A stretch of DNA of 64,000 nucleotides from RBG-13-68-16 sp050018455 (GTDB lineage: Bacteria; Acidobacteriota; Thermoanaerobaculia; Thermoanaerobaculales; Thermoanaerobaculaceae): positions 1-64,000 of the forward strand of contig JBEKAA010000003.1 of the NCBI GenBank assembly GCA_050018455.1, written 5' to 3'. The notes under the pieces were generated by a model that was given only the letters and a program-made list of their open reading frames with translations, searched no databases and was not told where the DNA came from. Position 1 is the stretch's first letter. Each line of letters begins with the position of its first letter. Shown here in pieces: positions 54,701 to 62,410 of the stretch. Both the position numbers and the translations under genes were made by a program.

Positions 54701-55573
54701 GTGGGCCAGCTCTTCGCACTTCTGACCGCGCTGATCTGGGCCGCCGCCGTGATCCTCTTGAAGAGATCCGGGGAGACGGTGTCCCCGTTCTCGCTCAACC
54801 TCTTCCGCGTCGTCGTCTCGACCGCGCTCCTGCTGCCCACGGTGGTCGTGGCCGGCCAGGCAGGCTGGAGCCATGGCTCGCCGCGAGACGTCCTGATTCT
54901 CTTCGCAAGCGGGATCATCGCCATCGCCACCTCCGACACGCTCTTCCACATGAGCCTCAACGCGGTCGGCGCGGGCATCTCCGCGATCATCGATAGTCTC
55001 TACGCGCCGCTGACAGTGCTCCTCGCCACTCTGCTGCTCGGCGAACGGCTTTCGGCGCTCCAGCTCCTCGGGATGACACTCGTCATCACCGGCGTCCTCG
55101 TCGCCGCCCAGCACGAACCGCCCCACGGCGTCACCCCGCGCCAGCTCGTCCTGGGCGTGGTCTGGGGCGTCCTCGCGATGATCGCGCTGGCACTGGGGAT
55201 CGTGATCGCGAAGCCGGTGCTCGATCACTCCCCGGTGCTGTGGGCGACCACAGTCCGCCAGATCGGTTGCCTGGGCGTGATGCTCCCGATCGCGCTGCTC
55301 TCGCCGCGTCGCCGCGAGATCTTCCATGTCTTCCGGCCGTCGCGGGGTTGGCGGTTCTCGCTGCCCGGCGCCGTGCTCGGCTCGTACCTCGCGCTCATCT
55401 TCTGGATCGCCGGCATGAAGTACACCAAGGTCGGGATCGCCGCGATTCTCAACCAGTCGAGCACGATCTACGTCCTTGTCCTGGCTGCGATCTTCCTGAA
55501 GGAGCCGTTCACTCGCCGGAAGATCCTGGCCTCGGTCATCGCCATCGCCGGCATCCTCCTCGTTACCCTCTAG
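54701..55573 (+). CDS. EamA/DMT-superfamily transporter
   Basis: A 290-aa inner-membrane permease with ten helices in two EamA repeats (repeat 1 ends LLGERLSALQLLGMTLVITGVLV; repeat 2 ends FLKEPFTRRKILASVIAIAGILLV). The paired 'E-x-L/P-x(4)-G/R' ends are typical of drug/metabolite exporters. Substrate unknown. The start is GTG at 54701. Confidence 0.88.
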   Translation: MGQLFALLTALIWAAAVILLKRSGETVSPFSLNLFRVVVSTALLLPTVVVAGQAGWSHGSPRDVLILFASGIIAIATSDTLFHMSLNAVGAGISAIIDSLYAPLTVLLATLLLGERLSALQLLGMTLVITGVLVAAQHEPPHGVTPRQLVLGVVWGVLAMIALALGIVIAKPVLDHSPVLWATTVRQIGCLGVMLPIALLSPRRREIFHVFRPSRGWRFSLPGAVLGSYLALIFWIAGMKYTKVGIAAILNQSSTIYVLVLAAIFLKEPFTRRKILASVIAIAGILLVTL

Positions 55574-55682
55574 GGGCGACGCCGAGAGTGGGCCGGATGC
55601 TAGGAGGCCGAGGCGGTCGCACCGGAGCGTAGCCGGAGGCTACATGAGGATGCGAACCGGCGAGCGCAACGCAGCCAGAGGT

Positions 55683-55699
55683 CCGACGCCGGCGGCGCC
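55683..55699. repeat. 17-base GC-rich repeat shared with 17910-17926
   Basis: CCGACGCCGGCGGCGCC occurs exactly here and at 17910-17926. At both places it closes an intergenic stretch just before a gene. The preceding bases here (AGGAGGCCGAGGCGG, CGTAGCCGGAGGCTACATGAGG) have the look of a dispersed element. Confidence 0.45.
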
Positions 55700-55700
55700 A

Positions 55701-58205
55701 CTACTTGTGAGCAAGGGGGCGAAGGACAAACAGTTCCACAGTGGGGCGGCGGGGGCCGGGGGTCGCGATCGGGTAGCCCACGGCCCCCTGCACCAGCGTG
55801 CCCCACGGGCCGGGCGCCGTGAGGCCGAACGAGGCGCCGGAGAGCGGTTGGGCGCGGTACTGGCCGGTGATGTCGTGGACCCACCCGGCGTCCACACCGG
55901 CTTCCGCCCGAATCGTCGGCGACAGCGGCAGCGCGAGCGATGCCCGCACCACCGCGATCCGCTCGGGGAGCACCCGGTCCGACGCGATGCCGCGGATGCG
56001 CAGGTCTCCGAAGCGTGACGGCGCCGGCGCCGAGAACCGGTCGAGATCATGGCCGGTCCAGGCCTCTGCGTCGAGGTGCAGCTTGGCGAGGGGGAACAGT
56101 GCCTTCTCGTAGACCACCAGCAGCCGCTCCCGCTGCCAGCTCTTCTGCAGCGTCTCGCTCCCGTCGAGCCCCCAGGCGCGCCAGTCGGTGCGCCACCCGG
56201 CCTCGCCCATCAGGCTCGTCGTGACCGCGCCCAGGGCCGCCTCGCCCTGCAGCCGCACGGTCGGCTCGAACGTCCCCGACGGCCGGACGAAGTTGGCGGC
56301 CGCGGTGTCGTCACGGGAGAAGTCCAGCCGATTGACGCCCACATCGAGGAGGGCCCGGACGACGCCCACGGAGGTGGCGATCCCGGCACCCACGCTCTGG
56401 CGCATCACCTTCACGGCCTGCTCCTTCTGCTCGACGCCGTCGAGGTAGAGGCTGTTCGAGAAAGGCAGCAACTGCACGAACGCGCGCAGCGAGAGGTCCA
56501 GGTCGCCGCGGCGGGTCGAGAAGGCGGCGTCGTTGACAACACCGGCGACGAGGAGGCGGAGCTGGTCGCCGCGACCGCGAAAGTCGAAGTCCTGAATCTG
56601 TATCCCTCCGTACGGCACCGGGGTCGAGAACCCCGGGTCGTACGCCGCGCCCGCGATGAGGAAACGCTGCGCTGGGCTCGCCGTCCCGCCGGGGATCCGT
56701 CCGCCCCGACCATCGGGCACCAGCGGTACGACGCCGGCCGGGGCATCACGAAGCATGCGATGGTCGCGCGCATAGGCGGCCGCGCGGTCAGACGGGAAAC
56801 CGGGCGGATCGATCACGATGCCGGAGAGATCCAGCTCTCGATGGACGGTCGCCGAGCCTCCGAAGACCGAGAGCAGGTCGTCGGCCACGACCTTCGAGAG
56901 CAGCCACAACGTATCGCCCCCGCGCTCGACCGCCGTGTAGGACGTGACCTGTCGAGTCGCCCTCACCTCGTCCGGGAGCCCCTCCGCCGTCTCGTCCAGT
57001 TCCACGAGACCGAAGGTGGCCGCGTCGATGTACGCAGTGCCGTGCCGCGTGGGACCGCTCGGTCGTTCGTCCGCGAACGTCAGCGCATAGCAGCGCCGTC
57101 CCTGCCGCTGTTCGACCCCGGCCAGTTCGTACCGGTACGACGACTGCAGACGCAGCGTGAGAGGCGGCACCGGCGCGCGTTGAGGCTCGAGCAACGGGAG
57201 GTCCGGCAGGTGGTCGGGGTCCCAGCTCACGCCATCCACCCAGGCGCGCGTGATCTCCCAGTCCGTGCCCACGCCGTGCTCCCAGAACGCCGGGCCAGCG
57301 AGCGCGACCTCGAAGCTGCGGGAGAGCTCGGCCACCCAGACCCGGACCAGGAGCCGCTGCTCGCCGCTCCACCGCGGGACCAGCCGCTCCTGGCGCGCCG
57401 CAGCGCGCTGGTGGCGCGCCAGCACCTCGGCGGCCGAAGGCGACCGTTCGCCGCTCACCGCGACGTTCTCGAACGCCTTGCCCGCGTCGGCAGGCCGTGC
57501 GGCCACGAGCACGCCGCCGTCAGGGAGCTGCGGCAATACGACCGTCGCGCCCGCACCGCTCTTTTGCACCGCCACGGCGTGCCTGCCGTCGGCGAGCAGC
57601 GTTGCCTTGCCGTACCACGGGCCGGGGAGCGCGATGGTGCCGCCGGGAAAGCCGGCCGGGAGTCCGACGACGGTCGCGAGGTCGGCCGGTCGCATCGCGG
57701 TTGCAAGCGCGCGAGCGCCGGTTCTGGCCGGCTGCGGCTCGGGAAGGAGCCCTTCGAGCTCACCGGCCCACGCAGGGTCGGGGTGCCCGATGAGCACGGC
57801 CGTCGCACCGCCGGCGAGTGCCGTAACCGCGGCTTCGGGGTCCGCGACGGCAACGATCACGGGTATCCCGCCGACCCGGCCCAGCAGCTCGGACAGCGCC
57901 GCCGGTTGCGGCGGGGGCTCAGGCGCGAAGCCGTCGATGTACGGCAGGACCGAGGCCGGCGGCGGCGTCGGCCCGACCGCGACCACCGGTACCCGCCGGG
58001 CCGCCAGCGCGACGGCGGCTTCCAACCAACCCTGGCCGGGTTCGGCCGGCGGCGCGGGCAGGACCAGCAGGTAGCCCTCGGCGCTCGGCGCGGGCAGCGG
58101 TTCGTCGGCACGGACCACCTGCCACCCGGAGGGCCCCCGGCGAGGGTCGGCGATCACCGGGGCGAGCGCCGGCGCGACCGCAAGGAGGACGCTGGCTACG
58201 AGCAC
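55701..58205 (-). CDS. Large exported protein with probable C-terminal beta-barrel, unknown function
   Basis: 834 aa with a signal peptide (MLVASVLLAVAPALAPVIA). I do not recognise a family. The first 350 residues are Ala/Pro/Val-rich with alternating strands and a periplasmic look. The middle (about 380-560) has QSSYRYELAGVEQRQGRRCYALTF and WLLSKVVADDLLSVFGG, reminiscent of outer-membrane lipoprotein-sorting-type domains. From about 570 it has alternating hydrophobic strands as in an outer-membrane barrel (for example LLVAGVVNDAAFSTRRGDL and FVQLLPFSNSLYLDGV). GTG start. It follows the DUF1684 lipoprotein by 9 nt, as part of a three-gene minus-strand run of exported proteins. Confidence 0.6.
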   Translation of the reverse strand: MLVASVLLAVAPALAPVIADPRRGPSGWQVVRADEPLPAPSAEGYLLVLPAPPAEPGQGWLEAAVALAARRVPVVAVGPTPPPASVLPYIDGFAPEPPPQPAALSELLGRVGGIPVIVAVADPEAAVTALAGGATAVLIGHPDPAWAGELEGLLPEPQPARTGARALATAMRPADLATVVGLPAGFPGGTIALPGPWYGKATLLADGRHAVAVQKSGAGATVVLPQLPDGGVLVAARPADAGKAFENVAVSGERSPSAAEVLARHQRAAARQERLVPRWSGEQRLLVRVWVAELSRSFEVALAGPAFWEHGVGTDWEITRAWVDGVSWDPDHLPDLPLLEPQRAPVPPLTLRLQSSYRYELAGVEQRQGRRCYALTFADERPSGPTRHGTAYIDAATFGLVELDETAEGLPDEVRATRQVTSYTAVERGGDTLWLLSKVVADDLLSVFGGSATVHRELDLSGIVIDPPGFPSDRAAAYARDHRMLRDAPAGVVPLVPDGRGGRIPGGTASPAQRFLIAGAAYDPGFSTPVPYGGIQIQDFDFRGRGDQLRLLVAGVVNDAAFSTRRGDLDLSLRAFVQLLPFSNSLYLDGVEQKEQAVKVMRQSVGAGIATSVGVVRALLDVGVNRLDFSRDDTAAANFVRPSGTFEPTVRLQGEAALGAVTTSLMGEAGWRTDWRAWGLDGSETLQKSWQRERLLVVYEKALFPLAKLHLDAEAWTGHDLDRFSAPAPSRFGDLRIRGIASDRVLPERIAVVRASLALPLSPTIRAEAGVDAGWVHDITGQYRAQPLSGASFGLTAPGPWGTLVQGAVGYPIATPGPRRPTVELFVLRPLAHK

Positions 58206-58214
58206 GTTACGTCC

Positions 58215-58847
58215 TCAGTGCAAACCAGTTGGGATCATCTCGCCCGCCTTGATCGCAAAGGGAACGGTGTTCTCCGGTGGGGTGATCGGGCACTGGGCCG
58301 CGATGCCGTACGCGCAGTCGGGGTTGTACGCGCGATTGAAGTCGAGGCCCACGACACCGCCCGGCAACCTCTCGATCTCCAGGTAGCGCCCGGCGCCGTA
58401 CGTCTCGGTGCCGGCACCGGCGTCGCGGAACGGCAGAAACAGAGCGTCCGGGTACCGGGCCCGAATGTCGTCGAGCTGGAAGACGGTGAGCACCGCCGAA
58501 CCGCCCGGAAGGCGGAGGCGCACCCGGCCCACGCGGTGGGCGGGGCGCTGCTCACCGTTGCTCGCGGCGAGCCGCAGCTCTTCCGGCGGGACGATCGGCT
58601 CGATCATCGCTCGAAACCTGTACGCAGGGTCGAACGGATAGAAGCGCAGGCCCTTGAAGCGCCTCGCCTCCGATTCAGGCAGCGCGGCTTTCACGGCCTC
58701 TTCGCGTTCCGCGCGGTACTTCAGCTCGGGAGCCGGAATCGGGCCCCGGCACGACGAGAGAATCGACACTCCAGCTGCGATTGCGAGGGCACACGGGAAA
58801 GCGAAAAGGCGGGTTGGATGCGGGCCGCGAATTCGACGCAAGGCCAA
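58215..58847 (-). CDS. DUF1684 lipoprotein
   Basis: A 210-aa protein with a lipoprotein signal (AIAAGVSILSSC, lipid on the cysteine at about 33). The body matches DUF1684: FKGLRFYPFDPAYRFRAMI (about 65), then YGAGRYLEIE and GLDFNRAYNPDCAY with the late cysteine in QCPITPPENTVPFAIKAGE. The family is widespread and uncharacterised. It sits between two other exported proteins in the same direction, spaced 9 and 12 nt, so probably one operon. Confidence 0.85.
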   Translation of the reverse strand: MALRRIRGPHPTRLFAFPCALAIAAGVSILSSCRGPIPAPELKYRAEREEAVKAALPESEARRFKGLRFYPFDPAYRFRAMIEPIVPPEELRLAASNGEQRPAHRVGRVRLRLPGGSAVLTVFQLDDIRARYPDALFLPFRDAGAGTETYGAGRYLEIERLPGGVVGLDFNRAYNPDCAYGIAAQCPITPPENTVPFAIKAGEMIPTGLH

Positions 58848-58859
58848 GACCGTGGAACC

Positions 58860-59594
58860 CTAGAAAATCACGTGCTGGATGTAGAAGTTCTCGGGCGTCA
58901 CCTTGCCGCTGACGAACTCGGCGGCGTCGGCTGACGAGATCCGGAACACGCCGGCCTCTTTCCCCGATTCGTTGAGCATCTGGAGCTCAACGCGCTCGGG
59001 CGCACGCTCTGGAGCCTTCTGGACGAGAAGCTGGTAGGTCGCAGCCACAGCCTGAAGAGCCTTGAGCGTCTCGGCCTGGCCGTTCACCTGGATCTCGATG
59101 AACAGGTAGGCCGGTTCGGTCCCCTCGCTCGTCCGGTAGAGGTAGAGATGGTAGCTCTCGAGTCCCTGCTGAAAAGCCTGGTCCACCTGTGCATCCCGGA
59201 AGTGCGCCTCGCGGAACATCACCCCGGGAGTGGGGGTCGGCCTCGCGGCGACCCCTTCCTTCGCGGCGATTCCGGCCTTGATGTGGCCGAGAGTCGAGAC
59301 CGCTGCGGTCGGCGTAGCCGTGGGCACCGGCTTCTTCGCGTCCACCCACTCCAGGAGCTGGGCATCGCCGAGCCCCTGGCTGTTTACCCTCTGCGTGGAC
59401 TCCATATCGATCTGCGACAGCGGGAGCGATCTCCAGATCCCTGTCTTGGTGACGAAGACCGCGTTGGGACCCTTCACCTGGTACTTCTCCTTGGCAACCA
59501 CGCGGTCGCCGTTGCGGAGAATCAACACATAGACAGCGAACGCTTGCTGAGCCGCCAGCATGACAACGACGCCGAAGAGCACCACCCTCTTCAC
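58860..59594 (-). CDS. Exported protein of unknown function
   Basis: 244 aa with a signal peptide (MKRVVLFGVVVMLAAQQAFA). The start of the mature part, YVLILRNGDRVVAKEKYQVKG, resembles a small SH3/beta domain often found at the start of exported Acidobacteria-type proteins; a Thr/Pro linker follows, then a second domain (FREAHFRDAQVDQAFQQGLESYHLYLYR). I do not assign a family. It is first in the three-gene exported run and diverges from the DAHP synthase gene. Confidence 0.65.
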   Translation of the reverse strand: MKRVVLFGVVVMLAAQQAFAVYVLILRNGDRVVAKEKYQVKGPNAVFVTKTGIWRSLPLSQIDMESTQRVNSQGLGDAQLLEWVDAKKPVPTATPTAAVSTLGHIKAGIAAKEGVAARPTPTPGVMFREAHFRDAQVDQAFQQGLESYHLYLYRTSEGTEPAYLFIEIQVNGQAETLKALQAVAATYQLLVQKAPERAPERVELQMLNESGKEAGVFRISSADAAEFVSGKVTPENFYIQHVIF

Positions 59595-59647
59595 TTTGAG
59601 AACCTCCCTGCCTCGGCTAGTATAGCCCCTGTCTTGAGGGAGCCACG

Positions 59648-60685
59648 ATGCTGATTGTCATGACGGCGGGGGCCACCCCGCAGCAGGTTGAGCAAGTCAT
59701 CGGGAGGATCGCCGCGCTTGGGCTCAAGGCTCACCCAATCCCCGGCGCACAACGGGTTGCCATCGGGATCACCGGCAACCAGGGCGCCGTGGAACCCGCC
59801 CTTTTCGAAAACCTGCCCGGCGTCCTCGAGGTCATCCCGGTATCGCACCCGTACAAGCTCGTGAGCCGCGAGGCCAAACCGGAGAATAGCGTCGTGATGG
59901 TGCGCGGAGTCCCGGTCGGCGGCGACAACTTCGCCGTTTTCGCCGGGCCGTGCTCCGTGGAGACGCCGGAGCAGACACTTACCATCGCGCGGGCCGTGCG
60001 CAGCGCCGGAGCGCAGATCCTGCGCGGCGGTGCCTTCAAGCCCCGCACCTCGCCCTACGCCTTCCAGGGGCTCGGCGGGCCGGGCCTCGTGATCCTCCGC
60101 GACGTCGGGCGCGAGGTCGGGATGCCAGTGGTTTCAGAGGCGCTGGACGAGCGCTCGCTCGATCTCGTCACGGAGCACTGCGACATGATCCAGGTCGGCG
60201 CCCGCAACATGCAGAACTACTCGCTGCTCCGTCTCGTGGGTCAGACCCGCAAGCCGGTCCTCCTCAAGCGCGGCATGGCTGCGACGGTCGAGGAGCTCCT
60301 CATGGCCGCCGAGTACGTGCTGGCGGAGGGAAACTACCAGGTTGTCCTATGCGAGCGGGGGATCCGGACGTTCGCCGACCACACTCGAAACACCGTCGAC
60401 CTCGCCGCAGTCGTCGCCGTCCAGCGTCTCTCGCACCTCCCGATCATCGTCGATCCCTCGCACGGAACAGGTAAGCGCCACAAGGTGATCCCGATGGCCC
60501 GCGCGGCGGCGGCCTTGGGAGCCGACGGCGTCATGGTCGAGGTCCATCACGAGCCCTCGCAGGCGCTTTCGGACGCGGCCCAGGCGGTTCTCCCGGAGGA
60601 GCTCGCGCAGCTCATGCGGCAGCTCCCGACCCTGCTTCCGCTCACCGGCCGACACCTGGCCCGGGCGCTCAAGCTGAGCGCTTGA
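59648..60685 (+). CDS. aroF: 3-deoxy-7-phosphoheptulonate synthase (DAHP synthase, AroF/KDO8P-type)
   Basis: Condenses PEP with erythrose-4-phosphate, the first step of aromatic amino acid synthesis. The N-terminal 75 residues are a ferredoxin-like regulatory domain (MLIVMTAGATPQQVEQVIGRI, shown in part), as in the Thermotoga-type enzyme. The barrel has FAVFAGPCSVETPEQTL (about residue 98), LRGGAFKPRTSPYAFQGLG (about 122), GARNMQNYSLL and VDPSHGTGKR (about 274). 345 aa. It shares the shikimate pathway with aroA at 42.0 kb, though not the operon. Confidence 0.94.
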   Translation: MLIVMTAGATPQQVEQVIGRIAALGLKAHPIPGAQRVAIGITGNQGAVEPALFENLPGVLEVIPVSHPYKLVSREAKPENSVVMVRGVPVGGDNFAVFAGPCSVETPEQTLTIARAVRSAGAQILRGGAFKPRTSPYAFQGLGGPGLVILRDVGREVGMPVVSEALDERSLDLVTEHCDMIQVGARNMQNYSLLRLVGQTRKPVLLKRGMAATVEELLMAAEYVLAEGNYQVVLCERGIRTFADHTRNTVDLAAVVAVQRLSHLPIIVDPSHGTGKRHKVIPMARAAAALGADGVMVEVHHEPSQALSDAAQAVLPEELAQLMRQLPTLLPLTGRHLARALKLSA

Positions 60686-60691
60686 CGGCCG

Positions 60692-62410
60692 ATGGCTCCC
60701 GCACTCCTCCCGCTCGCTCTCTCCGCCGCGCTCTCTTGGCTCGACCCCGCGACCGTTCGGCCGGGTCAGAGAGGGACCTGCGTCACCGAGTGGACCGGCG
60801 GGGAGCGGCGCGAGATCCCCGTGGTCGTGATGGGGGTGCTCGATGCCTACGGCCCGGACCGCAAGGGCGTTCTGGTGCGCCTCGAAGACGAGAGACTTGC
60901 CGGCACCGGCGTCGTCGCCGGCATGAGCGGGTCGCCGGTGTACGTGGACGGCAAGCTCCTCGGCGCCCTCGCCCTCGGGTGGGCGTGGGCACGGGAGCCG
61001 CTCGGCATCGTGACGCCGTTCGCCACGATGCACGACATTCCTCTCGCGGGCCCAACTACGACGACGCCCGGGCCGACACTGGCCCAACTGGCCTCTGTGG
61101 CCGCCGGCGCAACCGACCCATGGGCGGTCCTGCCGCAGCTCCCGTCCAGGCGCGACCTTCCGCCACAGCTGCTCGCCGTTTCGGGACTGGGGGTGCCGAC
61201 CGGGTTTGCGGCCGACCTCCTGACGCGAATGGGACTGCAGCCGGTGCCGGCGGGGAGCGCACGCGATGTTGCGGGGGTTCCGTCGCCCGGAGACATGGTG
61301 GCGGTCCAGCTCGTGTGGGGGGACGCATCGCTGGCCGCGGGCGGGACCGTGACAGCCAGCGAAGGCGACCGGGTGTGGGCGTTCGGCCATCCGTTGTACG
61401 GGCTCGGCGAGGTGAAGTTCCCCGTGGCGCGCGCGCGGGTGCTGGCGATCCAGGGGTCGTACCAGAGCCCGTTCAAGGTGTTCGCGGTGGGCGAGCCGTT
61501 CGGAACACTCGTCGCCGACCGGCCTGCCGGCGTGCTCGCGAAGGTCGGCGCGGCGCCCGACGGGACCCCCGTGACGGTGCGGGTCCGCGACGTGACCGGC
61601 GACAAGACGTGGCGTTTCGCGATCGCCGAGATGCCGATCCTGCAGCCGCTGCTCGTCACTTTCCTGGCAAACGCCTGCCTCACCGCCCGCGGCGCCGTCG
61701 CGGGTGAGGCTTCGGTGCGGTTGGCGCTCACGATCAAGACCGGCGACGGCCGGGATGTCACGGTCCGCCAGGCGTTGCGCGGACCGGACGCCGTTCCGCG
61801 CATGTCGGTCTTCGCCGGAACCGCGGTGAGTTTTCTCGCCAATTCGCCGTTCCCTCACCCCACGGTGGGCGGCGTCGAGTTGGTCCTGGACCGTGACGAG
61901 CAGCCTCGCGGCGCTGCAATCCTGGAAGCCGTGCCCGCAAGGACGACGGTGAGGCCGGGTGATGAGCTCGCCGTCGACGTGCGCCTGCAGCAGCAGGAGC
62001 GCCCGGTCGAGCACCGCAGGGTCACGATCCGGGTGCCGGCGGGCACGCCTCCGGGCCCACTCGACCTCATCGTGGCTGACGGCGCGACCTGGAGCGAGTA
62101 CCGACTGCGGGCCGAAGCGATCGTCCCGGCCGATTTCTCGGACCAGATCGACCAGCTCGGGCGGCTCCAGAGCAGCACCGACCTCGTGACCGCGCTCGAG
62201 GGGCGCGAGCGCGGGGCGGCGCTGCCCGGGGTGTCGCAGCCCGGCCTCCCGCCATCCTGGTCCGCCACGCTCGCTTCCGGGCTCGGGAGCCGGGCGCTGA
62301 CGCGCCTGTCCACAGTCGTGATCGCGACCGAACGGGTTGCCGGTTCCTACCCCCTCGAAGGGTCCCTGCGGCTGCAGCTCATCGTCCGCCCCGGACCGGA
62401 GGTGCCATGA
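60692..62410 (+). CDS. Exported S55 (SpoIVB-like) serine peptidase
   Basis: A 572-aa peptidase. A short, weak signal-like N-terminus (APALLPLALSAALSWL) precedes the S55 core: catalytic serine in AGMSGSPVYVDGKLLGALALGW (about residue 77) and the histidine in VWAFGHPLYGLGEVKFPV (about 230). In sporulators SpoIVB triggers sigmaK processing; homologues in non-sporulating Acidobacteria-type genomes have unknown roles. The C-terminal 200 residues form beta domains (PGDELAVDVRLQQQERPVEHR). It begins 6 nt after aroF and overlaps the next gene by ATGA. Confidence 0.8.
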   Translation: MAPALLPLALSAALSWLDPATVRPGQRGTCVTEWTGGERREIPVVVMGVLDAYGPDRKGVLVRLEDERLAGTGVVAGMSGSPVYVDGKLLGALALGWAWAREPLGIVTPFATMHDIPLAGPTTTTPGPTLAQLASVAAGATDPWAVLPQLPSRRDLPPQLLAVSGLGVPTGFAADLLTRMGLQPVPAGSARDVAGVPSPGDMVAVQLVWGDASLAAGGTVTASEGDRVWAFGHPLYGLGEVKFPVARARVLAIQGSYQSPFKVFAVGEPFGTLVADRPAGVLAKVGAAPDGTPVTVRVRDVTGDKTWRFAIAEMPILQPLLVTFLANACLTARGAVAGEASVRLALTIKTGDGRDVTVRQALRGPDAVPRMSVFAGTAVSFLANSPFPHPTVGGVELVLDRDEQPRGAAILEAVPARTTVRPGDELAVDVRLQQQERPVEHRRVTIRVPAGTPPGPLDLIVADGATWSEYRLRAEAIVPADFSDQIDQLGRLQSSTDLVTALEGRERGAALPGVSQPGLPPSWSATLASGLGSRALTRLSTVVIATERVAGSYPLEGSLRLQLIVRPGPEVP

